From positions 310,001 to 374,000 of the forward strand of contig NZ_FTOI01000001.1 of assembly GCF_900156725.1 (NCBI RefSeq): a stretch of 64,000 bases of DNA. The letters are read 5' to 3'. This stretch comes from Kaistella chaponensis. GTDB taxonomy: Bacteria; Bacteroidota; Bacteroidia; Flavobacteriales; Weeksellaceae. Position numbers and translations under genes: made by a program. Positions 43,552 to 51,611 of the stretch are shown piece after piece (positions within the stretch are counted from its first letter, which is position 1; each line of letters starts with the position of its first letter). A model generated the notes under the pieces. That model did not search any database. It was not told where the DNA came from and saw only the letters and a program-made list of their open reading frames with translations.

Positions 43552-44379
43552 ATGATGCTTTTATCGGTCCTCGAATTTCCAGATTTTGCACAGCCGCAAA
43601 TTTGGATCAGTTTATTGACACTTACATTTCTGGAAATTATTCTGGGTGTTGACAATATTATTTTCATCTCCATTATTTCCGACAAATTACCGAAAGAAAA
43701 GCAAAAATTCGCTCGAAATTTAGGATTGACTTTTGCCATGGTTTTCCGTGTCGCGCTTTTGTTAATGATCAACTGGATTATCGGATTGAAAGAACCCGTT
43801 CTCACCCTTCCTTTTATCGATGAACCGGGAAGTAATTTGCCTTTAGCTTTGAGCTGGAAAGATCTCATTCTTTTCGTCGGTGGTTTGTTTCTAATTTTGA
43901 AAAGTACTTTCGAAATCCATGGAAAAATGCAAGGACACGAGGAAAATCATCAACCAAAATCTGCAGCTTCCAGTTTGATGACCATGGTTATTGTTCAGAT
44001 TATTTTGATCGATATGGTATTTTCCCTGGATTCTATTCTTACTGCAATCGGATTGGTGGATAATGTAGTTTTAATGATTATTGCAGTCGTAATTTCTATC
44101 GGAATGATGATGGCTTTTGCGGGACCAATTTCTAATATTATCAATAAATATCCGAGCTTGCAAATGCTTGCATTGTCCTTCTTGGTCGTGATTGGCGTAA
44201 TGTTGGTTGCTGAAGGAATTCACCAGCATGTAAGCAAAAATATTATTTACTCCTGTCTTGCTTTCAGTTTGTTGGTGGAGGTTTTGAACATTAAATTCAG
44301 AAATAATCAGCAGAAAAAGCAGCTGAAAATAAACCCGGATCTGAATGAAGATTTAAGCATCAAAGAAGATAACGAATAA
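43552..44379 (+). CDS. TerC/Alx family membrane protein
   Basis: 275 residues with about seven membrane helices. The hallmark LEIILGVDNIIFISIISDKLP and the second acidic helix ILIDMVFSLDSILTAIGLV carry the conserved Asp residues thought to coordinate metal ions. Relatives export manganese or calcium and help load secreted metalloproteins. The start is a double ATG at 43552. The C-terminus is a cytosolic, charged tail. Confidence 0.88.
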   Translation: MMLLSVLEFPDFAQPQIWISLLTLTFLEIILGVDNIIFISIISDKLPKEKQKFARNLGLTFAMVFRVALLLMINWIIGLKEPVLTLPFIDEPGSNLPLALSWKDLILFVGGLFLILKSTFEIHGKMQGHEENHQPKSAASSLMTMVIVQIILIDMVFSLDSILTAIGLVDNVVLMIIAVVISIGMMMAFAGPISNIINKYPSLQMLALSFLVVIGVMLVAEGIHQHVSKNIIYSCLAFSLLVEVLNIKFRNNQQKKQLKINPDLNEDLSIKEDNE

Positions 44380-44382
44380 TAA

Positions 44383-44412
44383 AAAAGAGTGAATGTTTTC
44401 ACTCTTTTATTT
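44383..44412. terminator. Bidirectional terminator between terC-like and flavin-reductase-like genes
   Basis: AAAAGAGTGAA pairs with TTCACTCTTTT around TGTT (11 bp), between convergent genes. Confidence 0.85.
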
Positions 44413-45228
44413 TAACAAAATTTTCCAGGCTTCTGTGATTTGATTTTGGTGAAGCAGTTTTTGAGCCTCCAAATGTTGAGCTTCTCCGGAAGAGAATTGA
44501 CCGGTTGGTAATTCTTCAGTATTTGCCAACATTCCCAAATCATTTCCGGTGAAAATGGTGCTTAATTTAATTTCATCGGGCAACAAATCGAAGCCAATTC
44601 CTTTTGTTACCAATGGTTTCGGAACTTCGAATAGGTTTTCTGCATTATTTCTGGAGTACCAGTTTCCGCCCAATCTCGCGACTAAATCTAATTTTATTTG
44701 ATCGAGATTTCCTTCTTCATTCAGATATTCTTCCTGAACATGAATTTTAATAATTTCGCAAATCACCAAATTTCCAGCGCCACCTTCTGTTCCTAAAGGT
44801 TTCACTTCGAGAACTTTACATTCCAGATTTACGGGACATTCATCAATGAGTTTTGGCTGAACTAAATCCGCATCTTTCATCGTTAAACCTGATTTGATGA
44901 ACTCATTTTCTGCTTTCGAATACTCTGTCGAAGCCAAAGAAATTTGCTGCACAATTTTATAATTCACAATTCCGATGACTACTTCGGGAATTTCCAAAAC
45001 ATTTTCCAACGTATGTTTCGTGGTATTATCGCGAACTCTTCTTGCAGGCGAAAAAATCACAACAGGAGGATTGGAACTGAACAGATTAAAAAAACTGAAT
45101 GGACTTAAATTAATGTTTCCTTCTTTGTCAATTGTTGAAGCCAAAGCAATCGGTCGCGGTGCAATCGCTGTTTGCAAAAGGGTTTGAAGCTGGAGATTAT
45201 TTAAATCTTGAGGGGAAATTGTTTTCAT
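44407..45228 (-). CDS. Flavin reductase-like (FMN-binding split barrel) protein
   Basis: 273 residues. The split-barrel signature TAIAPRPIALASTIDKEGNINLSPFSFFN and PPVVIFSPARR match the family that binds FMN and often supplies reduced flavin or acts alone. The N-terminal two-thirds is the barrel (residues 1-200) and the remainder is helical. It is downstream of fahA on the same strand, separated by the GxxExxY unit. Similar genes travel with tyrosine-degradation genes in flavobacteria, but the reaction here is unproven. Confidence 0.8.
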   Translation of the reverse strand: MKTISPQDLNNLQLQTLLQTAIAPRPIALASTIDKEGNINLSPFSFFNLFSSNPPVVIFSPARRVRDNTTKHTLENVLEIPEVVIGIVNYKIVQQISLASTEYSKAENEFIKSGLTMKDADLVQPKLIDECPVNLECKVLEVKPLGTEGGAGNLVICEIIKIHVQEEYLNEEGNLDQIKLDLVARLGGNWYSRNNAENLFEVPKPLVTKGIGFDLLPDEIKLSTIFTGNDLGMLANTEELPTGQFSSGEAQHLEAQKLLHQNQITEAWKILLK

Positions 45229-45243
45229 TTTTTACTTATATTA

Positions 45244-45265
45244 TTTTAACCACAAAGTCACAAAG
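45244..45265 (+). repeat. Left inverted repeat of the GxxExxY unit
   Basis: 22 bp beginning TTTTAACCACAAAG; perfect complement of 45802-45823. Confidence 0.85.
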
Positions 45266-45317
45266 TTTTTAATTATTTACTCTTGAGAATATTACTTAAG
45301 ATCATCAAGATACATCG

Positions 45318-45725
45318 CTATAACAACATTCTATAGTAGTCATTAACAAAGGTTTCTTGACCTTGATTCATAATATTTTTAACATTAAAATTTACTAAAA
45401 TCCCTTTTGGTTTTTTCATCAAATTGATGTAATTAAGAATTTGCGCGCGGTGAATATCATTTAAATCTGAGACCGACTTTAATTCCAGTACGATACAATC
45501 TTCAATTAAAAAATCGCAAAAAAAATCACAAAAAAGTTCTTTTCCTTTATAAATAAGTGGAATCTTAAGTTGAGATTTGAAATTAATATTTCTTAATTTC
45601 AATTCCTCTTCTAAGCATTTATAATATACACTTTCGAGTAGTCCCGGTCCAATTATTTTATGAACTTCAATACAAGCGCCATTGATTTTATAAGTTAGTT
45701 CGTCGATGTAAGATTGTGTTATCAT
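45318..45725 (-). CDS. GxxExxY family protein (probable PD-(D/E)XK-type nuclease fold)
   Basis: 135 residues. The defining motif is GPGLLESVYYKCLEEEL (GxxExxY), preceded by INGACIEVHKIIG. Downstream, ELFCDFFCDFLIEDCIVLELKSV fits the D-x(n)-ExK arrangement of PD-(D/E)XK nucleases, with LNDIHRAQILNYINLMKKPKGILVNF at the end. The family is widespread in environmental bacteria and its function is not established; the nuclease relationship is by motif. The gene is bounded by perfect 22-bp inverted repeats and splits a tyrosine-catabolism cluster. Confidence 0.88.
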   Translation of the reverse strand: MITQSYIDELTYKINGACIEVHKIIGPGLLESVYYKCLEEELKLRNINFKSQLKIPLIYKGKELFCDFFCDFLIEDCIVLELKSVSDLNDIHRAQILNYINLMKKPKGILVNFNVKNIMNQGQETFVNDYYRMLL

Positions 45726-45801
45726 AATTTTTCACTACTAAAGAAATTAATTATTTTATAAAACATGATGATCTTTTTAAAAATATTAATTACAGATCAT
45801 T

Positions 45802-45823
45802 CTTTGTGACTTTGTGGTTAAAA
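45802..45823 (-). repeat. Right inverted repeat of the GxxExxY unit
   Basis: 22 bp containing CTTTGTGACTTTGTGGTT; perfect complement of 45244-45265. Confidence 0.85.
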
Positions 45824-45827
45824 GCAA

Positions 45828-47075
45828 TCAATTTGCAGGCAATATTTTCCCAGAAACTTCGCCAAATCCAACGCGAATTCCGTCTTTTTCTGCGTGACCT
45901 CTCATAATCACCGTGTCATTGTCATTGATGAATTTTCGTTCTTGCCCATCTTTTAGTTGCAAAGGATTCGTGCCTCTCCAAGTGAGTTCAAGCATCGATC
46001 CAAAAGAATTTGGATGTTCTCCCGAAATTGTTCCGGATGCATACAAATCTCCCACTTCTACATTGCAACCATTGATCGTATGATGCGCCAATTGCTGCGT
46101 CATATTCCAGTACATGAATTTATAATTGCTTTCTGAAATAAGATTTTCGTCCCCATTTTCTGGTTTCAAAAAAACAGTAAGATTGATGTCGTAATTTTGG
46201 TTTCCTTCAAATTTTAAATAATCTAAAACTTCCGGTTCTTGTTTTGGTGAAGCTGTTCTGAAGGGTTCTAAAGCTTCCAATGTTACCACCCAAGGAGAAA
46301 CAGAACTTCCGAAATTTTTCCCTAAAAATGGTCCGAGTGGAACGTATTCCCAGCTCTGAATATCTCTTGCGGACCAATCATTAAAAATGACCATTCCAAA
46401 AATGGCATCTTCTGCTTCTGCGGTAGAAATACTGTCGCCCATTTCCGTGTTTTTATTCACAATAAAAGCCATTTCTAATTCAAAATCGAGTTGTTTGCTG
46501 GGTCCGAAAATCGGGGAATCAACATCTGCAGGTTTGGTTTGACCTTTAGGACGAATAATATCGGTTCCCGAAACTACAATCGAAGAAGCACGGCCATGAT
46601 AACCAACAGGAAGGTGTTTCCAGTTTGGAAGCAAGGCGTTTGCAGGATCACGGAACATTTTTCCTACATTCGTGGCATGTTCGATACTGCTGTAAAAATC
46701 GGTGTAATTGGGAATGTGAACCGGCATCATCATGCGGATCTGATCGATATTGAAGAAACATTCTTCGATCGTTTTTTCATCAAGAGCCAATTTAGAATTT
46801 TCGGCTAAAAGTTCCTGAATTTTTAACCGTACCGCTTTGGTCACCGGTTTTCCCAACTCGATGAATTCATTCAAAGTATACGCTTCGAAAATATTTTCGT
46901 TGAGACCTTCGATATTATCGAAAAATCCGTAATCGTAAAGCGTTGCTAAATCGATAACCATATCACCGATTCTGGTGCAACACGCAATATATTCATTGGC
47001 AAAAACTGCCACACCAAAAGGAATATTATAAATTGAAAAATCTGAATTTTGATCGTAGTTTACAAATGATTTCAT
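45828..47075 (-). CDS. fahA: Fumarylacetoacetase
   Basis: 415 residues, the usual length. The N-terminal SH3-like domain (FGVAVFANEYIACCTRIGDMVIDL) precedes the metal-dependent hydrolase core (TDFYSSIEHATNVGKMFRDP, FELEMAFIVNKNTEMG, FNDWSARDIQSWEYVPLGPF). It hydrolyses fumarylacetoacetate to fumarate and acetoacetate, the last step of tyrosine breakdown. hpd and hmgA lie upstream on the same strand. A terminator-like hairpin before its start shows that it has its own transcript. Confidence 0.95.
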   Translation of the reverse strand: MKSFVNYDQNSDFSIYNIPFGVAVFANEYIACCTRIGDMVIDLATLYDYGFFDNIEGLNENIFEAYTLNEFIELGKPVTKAVRLKIQELLAENSKLALDEKTIEECFFNIDQIRMMMPVHIPNYTDFYSSIEHATNVGKMFRDPANALLPNWKHLPVGYHGRASSIVVSGTDIIRPKGQTKPADVDSPIFGPSKQLDFELEMAFIVNKNTEMGDSISTAEAEDAIFGMVIFNDWSARDIQSWEYVPLGPFLGKNFGSSVSPWVVTLEALEPFRTASPKQEPEVLDYLKFEGNQNYDINLTVFLKPENGDENLISESNYKFMYWNMTQQLAHHTINGCNVEVGDLYASGTISGEHPNSFGSMLELTWRGTNPLQLKDGQERKFINDNDTVIMRGHAEKDGIRVGFGEVSGKILPAN

Positions 47076-47094
47076 CGTTTTTTAGATTTAAAAT

Positions 47095-47135
47095 AAAGGT
47101 TCAAAGTGTAAATGCGATTTAAACTTTGAACCTTT
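47095..47135 (-). terminator. Terminator downstream of the small secreted protein gene
   Basis: AAAGGTTCAAAGT pairs with ACTTTGAACCTTT over 13 bp with a 15-nt loop; on the minus strand it is followed by TTTATTTT. Confidence 0.7.
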
Positions 47136-47153
47136 TCTATTATGGACTATTTT

Positions 47154-47615
47154 TTATTTTTTATTGATTGCGCTTTCTTCAATCCAGCGGTCTTTAGAAT
47201 TAATATCGATGAGATAAAGAACCTCTTTTTGTTTGGTCATGAGAAAGGTTTTAGAAACCGGTATTGCAATTTTTGCTCCTTCCAGTTTATCAGCTCTTAC
47301 CGATACGATGTTGTGATTGGTCCTCACTACATCTCCCGAAAATACATTCGAAGAAGTTTCACCGCTTTTTTTATCATCAAAAATTTCTACGTATGTCGCC
47401 AGTTTACCTTTGATGATAATAAAACTTCTTTCGGTATGATCACTGAATTCTTTGATCAAAACAAATTTGGTATTATCAATATTTACGTCTTTTAGGTTTT
47501 TATTGATGCCTTTCTTTGCTTCTAGGCGATCCAGGATTGCATTGATAGAGCCGTATTGAGCCTTCACTACCAGTGAACTAATTATTAGTAAGACACAAGA
47601 AAATATTTTTATCAT
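47154..47615 (-). CDS. Small secreted protein of unknown function
   Basis: 153 residues. The signal peptide (about 1-20) ends VVKAQ. The mature part is charged and includes LDRLEAKKGINKNLKDVNIDNTKF and SDHTERSFIIIKGKLATYVEI. No family is recognised. It lies between hpd and fahA without evident link to tyrosine catabolism. Confidence 0.65.
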   Translation of the reverse strand: MIKIFSCVLLIISSLVVKAQYGSINAILDRLEAKKGINKNLKDVNIDNTKFVLIKEFSDHTERSFIIIKGKLATYVEIFDDKKSGETSSNVFSGDVVRTNHNIVSVRADKLEGAKIAIPVSKTFLMTKQKEVLYLIDINSKDRWIEESAINKK

Positions 47616-47688
47616 TTTGTAATGATGCTTTTAGTTAAATAATTGATTTTCATGTACTTAAATGCTCAATTTCTGATGGTGTTTATTT

Positions 47689-48819
47689 TTAAAGATTTCC
47701 TCTTTTTTCCTGTTCTTTTTCTAAGGCTTCAAATAAAGCTTTGAAATTTCCTGCACCAAAACTCTGAGCACCGTGTCTTTCGATGATTTCAAAGAAAAGA
47801 GTAGGGCGATCTTCTACTGGTTTGGTGAAAATTTGTAAAAGGTAACCTTCTTCATCACAGTCAATTAAAATTCCCAAATCGGAAAGTTTTTTGAGGTCTT
47901 CATCAATGGTTCCCACTCTTTCTGGAACCATTTCGTAATAGGCATTTGGTGGAGCGGGCAAAAATTCAATTCCTCTCGCTTTCAATTCTGTAACGGTTTT
48001 GATGATGTCTTTTGTTGCAACTGCAATGTGTTGAACACCTTCTCCTTCATAATAATCTAAATATTCTTCTACCTGAGATTTTTTCTTTCCTTCCGCAGGT
48101 TCATTGATCGGAAATTTGGCAAAACCATTTCCATTGCTCATTACTTTAGACATTAATGCAGAATATTCGGTATTGATTTGTTTGTCGTCAAAACTTAAAA
48201 TATTGACGAATCCCATCACATCTTCATACCATTTTACCACAGGAATCATTCGGTCCCAATCAACATTTCCCACACAATGATCTACGTAAAGCAAACCAAC
48301 TTCTTCAGGATTGTAAACACTTTCCCATTTTTGGAAACCCGGCATGAAATCTCCTTTGTAGTTTTTTCTTTCGATAAACATGTGAACTGTTTCGCCGTAG
48401 GTATAAATTCCCGACATGCGAACTTCTCCCTTTTCATCGGTTAAAGTTGTTGGTTCCATGTAGGGTTTTGCCCCTCTTTTTGTCGTTTCTTCGAAAGCCG
48501 AATAGGCGTCATCAACCCAGAGTGCTAAAACTTTCACCCCATCACCATGTTTTTTCTGATGTTCGCAAATTGGCGAATCAGAATTTAAACCAGAGGTTAA
48601 TACCAAACGGATTTTTCCTTGTTGCAGAACATAAGAAGATCGGTCGCGAACTCCAGTTTCAGGTCCTGCATACGCCAAAGACTGAAAACCAAATGCGGTT
48701 TTGTAAAAATGCGCAGCTTGTTTCGCATTTCCAACATAAAATTCTATATAATCTGTCCCATTAATTGGTAAAAAATTCTCTGCCTGTGCGATTTTTTCGG
48801 CAAATGTAAGTGTTGACAT
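47689..48819 (-). CDS. hpd: 4-Hydroxyphenylpyruvate dioxygenase
   Basis: 376 residues with two vicinal-oxygen-chelate domains. Iron ligands are in VDHCVGNVDW (His), EGVQHIAVATKDI (His) and LFFEIIERHGAQSFGAGNFKAL (Glu), the last being the family's C-terminal signature. It turns 4-hydroxyphenylpyruvate into homogentisate with oxygen. It is part of the hpd-hmgA-fahA set. Confidence 0.95.
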   Translation of the reverse strand: MSTLTFAEKIAQAENFLPINGTDYIEFYVGNAKQAAHFYKTAFGFQSLAYAGPETGVRDRSSYVLQQGKIRLVLTSGLNSDSPICEHQKKHGDGVKVLALWVDDAYSAFEETTKRGAKPYMEPTTLTDEKGEVRMSGIYTYGETVHMFIERKNYKGDFMPGFQKWESVYNPEEVGLLYVDHCVGNVDWDRMIPVVKWYEDVMGFVNILSFDDKQINTEYSALMSKVMSNGNGFAKFPINEPAEGKKKSQVEEYLDYYEGEGVQHIAVATKDIIKTVTELKARGIEFLPAPPNAYYEMVPERVGTIDEDLKKLSDLGILIDCDEEGYLLQIFTKPVEDRPTLFFEIIERHGAQSFGAGNFKALFEALEKEQEKRGNL

Positions 48820-48874
48820 TTTTATTGTTTTTTAGTTGAGCCAATTTACGAAAATTTGAGCAATAATTAAATTT

Positions 48875-49282
48875 TCAAAAAGTAATCTTCAGCCCCGCTA
48901 AAGCATAATTTTTCGGTTCCGAGATTGAATTTGTTTGAATAATTTCGGTTGTAGGGGAAATTTTTAAAGACTTTTTTTTGTTGTGATTTGCCGAAATATA
49001 AAATGGAATGGATGTGAGTGCGGAAAAAACGCCTAAAGAAAAAATACCAGCTCCGGCTATTTGATTTTGTGAAAAGAACAAAGCATTATTTTGCTTTCCT
49101 GCAGTTGTTCCTACCACAATTCCAGTCAAAATCAAACCAGTTCCCGATAATAATAAAGCATTTCCTGTCTTCTTTTTTGAAACGGACTTTTGCAGATAGT
49201 AATTTATTTCCGAATTTTTGTGCTGTTGTGCAGTTGCTGTAAGTGGTACAATAAATACCAAGATTAAGAAGAGATTTTTCAT
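48875..49282 (-). CDS. Small membrane or secreted protein of unknown function
   Basis: About 135 residues from the ATG at 49282; a TTG six codons earlier is less likely. The signal peptide MKNLFLILVFIVPLTATAQ is followed by two hydrophobic segments (GNALLLSGTGLILTGIVVGTTAG; AGAGIFSLGVFSALTSIPFYISA) and a short basic tail. This resembles small two-helix proteins that accompany envelope genes in flavobacteria. No function can be given. Confidence 0.65.
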   Translation of the reverse strand: MKNLFLILVFIVPLTATAQQHKNSEINYYLQKSVSKKKTGNALLLSGTGLILTGIVVGTTAGKQNNALFFSQNQIAGAGIFSLGVFSALTSIPFYISANHNKKKSLKISPTTEIIQTNSISEPKNYALAGLKITF

Positions 49283-49337
49283 ATTTTTAATTTTAACCAA
49301 AATTATCCGGAAAAAAATTAAAAAACATTGATTGAAA

Positions 49338-49928
49338 TCAAGAGGTGATTTTTTTCTTGCAGCGAGAATAAGTTTCGGGGGTGATTTGAAGGTAAGTTGA
49401 AATAACTCTATCGGAGATTCTTTTCTCTAATTCAAGATTTTCTGCTAAAAACTGCTCGACTTTTTCCTGCGGAGTAAGCGTAGTAAGAAATTCTAAACGA
49501 CTGATCTGAAAATTCTGATAATCCTCTAATATTTTGGTGTACACATTTTTCGCATTGGTAGATCGCGAAATAAATTCCTGAAAATTGTCGAGGGAAATGG
49601 AAAAAAGAAGTCCGTTTTCTAACGCCTGAATGGTTGCAGGACTGGAAATTTTTTCCTGAAAACTGATTAAAATAGTACAGAATTTTCCTTCGGGAACCAT
49701 TAATCTAGTGAATTCACTGCCATTTTTATTGAGGTGAAAAGTGCGCAGCAATCCTTTGGCTACAAAATACAGTTTATTGCATTTTTCGCCAATGTTCAGA
49801 AGGATTTCGTTTTTTTTGATATCCTGTTTTTCAAAATATTTTTGGGTTAAATTTTCTTCTTCTTGAGTAAGATCAAAATTTTCCCGTAGAAAAGCCGCAA
49901 ATTCTGGTATTGTTGAAATATTCTGCAT
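49338..49928 (-). CDS. Crp/Fnr family transcriptional regulator
   Basis: 196 residues. The cyclic-nucleotide-binding-like barrel (about 25-125; KNEILLNIGEKCNKLYFVAKGLLRTF) is followed by the dimer helix and a shortened helix-turn-helix (RISDRVISTYLQITPETYSRCKKK), as in the small flavobacterial Crp/Fnr proteins. It lies between hpd and the CoA transferase, so it might control amino-acid catabolism; no operator was identified. Confidence 0.85.
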   Translation of the reverse strand: MQNISTIPEFAAFLRENFDLTQEEENLTQKYFEKQDIKKNEILLNIGEKCNKLYFVAKGLLRTFHLNKNGSEFTRLMVPEGKFCTILISFQEKISSPATIQALENGLLFSISLDNFQEFISRSTNAKNVYTKILEDYQNFQISRLEFLTTLTPQEKVEQFLAENLELEKRISDRVISTYLQITPETYSRCKKKITS

Positions 49929-49982
49929 GTTTAATAGTAATTTGCTCGAATTAGGACTTTTGATAAGGGAAAACGGTTTTGG

Positions 49983-50100
49983 TTTTTAGCCCCGATGGAA
50001 GCGGCATCCTTTTTTTTGCGTGGGGAAAAGCCTTGGCGAAAAAAGATACAGCGAACAGCGGGATCGGTTTTGAAAGATAGCAAAAATAGTTCTGCTCCAA
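49983..50100 (+). repeat. Dispersed three-block element, copy C
   Basis: Block 1 TTTTTAGCCCCGATGGAAG followed by CGGCATCC, a T-run then GGGGAAAAGCC and AAAAAAGATACAGCG, block 2 AACAGCGGGA, and block 3 TCTGCTCCAAAAAAAA. This is the copy closest to a complete element. Confidence 0.75.
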
Positions 50101-50104
50101 AAAA

Positions 50105-50126
50105 AATCCCGAAAAACTTCGGGATT
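50105..50126 (-). terminator. Terminator after the CoA transferase gene
   Basis: AATCCCGAA pairs with TTCGGGATT around AAAC (9 bp), 9 bp beyond the stop codon on the minus strand. It is the same stem as the one at 24516. Confidence 0.7.
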
Positions 50127-50134
50127 AAAATTGA

Positions 50135-51412
50135 TTATAGACATTTGAATCTTTCGAAAGTCGCTTTTTCCAACATTTCGCGATCATCGGGATGTGCAAT
50201 TTCGATGAGTGCTTTTGCTCTTTGTTTTAAACTTTTTCCGTATAAATTAGTGGCGCCAAATTCTGTGACAACCCAATGAATATGACCTCTCGTTGTTACA
50301 ACTCCGGCTCCAGCTTTTAGAAAAGGAACAATCCTTGGAACGTCTTTTTTAGTTCTGGAAGAAATAGCGATAATCGGTTTTCCGCCTTCCGAAAGTGCAG
50401 CTCCACGCATGAAATCCATTTGTCCGCCAATTCCACTAAACTGATATGTTCCAATCGAATCTGCGCAAACTTGTCCGGTTAAATCGATTTCAATGGCGGA
50501 ATTTATCGCTACCATTTTCTTATTTTTCATAATGTTGATCGGATAATTCACGTGTTCAACATCCATAAAAGCAAAGGAAGGATTATCATCAATATAATCG
50601 TATAATTTTCGGGTTCCAAAAGCAAAACTCGTGATGGTTCTATTCAAATGAGTTCCTTTGTATTTATTATTCACGATGTCTTTTGCGACTAAATCTACAA
50701 TTCCATCGCTGATCATTTCGGTATGAACGCCCAAATCTTTGTGGTTATGCAGGCATTGTAAAACCGCATCAGGAATGGTTCCGATTCCCATCTGCAAAGT
50801 AGATCGGTCATCAATGAGTTCGGCTACATTTTTACCAATTAAAAGTTCGCAATCCGTAACTTTTGCGCCGTAATCTACCGTCAACAATTCCTCTTCATGC
50901 CAAACCATCTTATCAATTTTGGAGACGTGAATCATTCCATCACCATGTGTTCTGGGCATTTTGGGGTTTACTTGTGCGATGATTATCTTCGCGTGATCTA
51001 CTGCACTTCTTGCAACATCAACCGAAGTTCCTAAGGTACAATAACCATGTCTATCGGGAGGTGAGATGGTTACCATTGCAACATCTATGGGTAAAATTCC
51101 GTTTTTGAAAAGCAAAGGAATTTCACTTAAAAAAATAGGAACAAAATCGCCACGTTCAGAATTGACCGCCTCGCGAACTGGTGTTGAAACGAAAAGTGAA
51201 TTAATATAAAAATGGTCTTTGTATTGAGGTTTTGCGACTTCCACATTTCCTTGTTGCGTGATGGACACAAATTCGATATCTCGAAGTCTGGAAGATTGTC
51301 TCGCTAATTCATCAATCAAAAAATTGGGTGTGCATGCACTTCCGTGTGAAAAAATTCGATTACCGCTTTTGATTAATGATACCGCTTCTTCGGCACTTAC
51401 ATATACACTCAT
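50135..51412 (-). CDS. Acetyl-CoA hydrolase/CoA-transferase family protein
   Basis: 425 residues. It matches the 4-hydroxybutyrate/acetate CoA-transferase group: CTLGTSVDVARSAVDHAK, MGIGTIPDAVLQCLHNHKDLGVHTEMISDG with the candidate catalytic Glu in HTEM, and FSGIGGQMDFMRGAALSEGGKPI. It moves CoA between short-chain acids such as acetate and acyl-CoA esters. Next to tyrosine catabolism it could use products such as acetoacetate, but its substrate is not determined. Confidence 0.88.
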   Translation of the reverse strand: MSVYVSAEEAVSLIKSGNRIFSHGSACTPNFLIDELARQSSRLRDIEFVSITQQGNVEVAKPQYKDHFYINSLFVSTPVREAVNSERGDFVPIFLSEIPLLFKNGILPIDVAMVTISPPDRHGYCTLGTSVDVARSAVDHAKIIIAQVNPKMPRTHGDGMIHVSKIDKMVWHEEELLTVDYGAKVTDCELLIGKNVAELIDDRSTLQMGIGTIPDAVLQCLHNHKDLGVHTEMISDGIVDLVAKDIVNNKYKGTHLNRTITSFAFGTRKLYDYIDDNPSFAFMDVEHVNYPINIMKNKKMVAINSAIEIDLTGQVCADSIGTYQFSGIGGQMDFMRGAALSEGGKPIIAISSRTKKDVPRIVPFLKAGAGVVTTRGHIHWVVTEFGATNLYGKSLKQRAKALIEIAHPDDREMLEKATFERFKCL

Positions 51413-51571
51413 GCTTTTTTATTTTCGTTTATATTTACTATTGATTGATGTTCAAATTTACTTATTTCAAATCAGATTTTAAATGAGTAAAATCAGTTTT
51501 ATGAAAATGCTTTTTAATTTTTTAGTTTTAATGGTAAAAGATCATATATTGTCAACTCACTTCAAAATAAA

Positions 51572-51594
51572 AGCTGACTCAATGAGAATCAGCT
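51572..51594 (-). terminator. Terminator after hmgA
   Basis: AGCTGA pairs with TCAGCT; on the minus strand it is followed by TTTTATTTT. Confidence 0.6.
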
Positions 51595-51611
51595 GGTTTC
51601 TTTTTTAAAAA

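Larger units (their letters stand above)
45244..45823. mobile_element. 580-bp unit: GxxExxY gene between perfect 22-bp inverted repeats
   Basis: The arms at 45244-45265 and 45802-45823 are exact reverse complements (core AACCACAAAGTCACAAAG, plus TTTT on the outer side) and enclose only the GxxExxY gene. No target-site duplication is obvious. The right arm ends 4 bp from the fahA stop codon. The layout is that of a small insertion, although no transposase is encoded. Confidence 0.6.

Noticed and set aside
45244..45823. Insertion sequence with transposase
   Set aside because: The enclosed gene is GxxExxY, not a transposase, and no target-site duplication is visible; it is kept only as a possible mobile unit.
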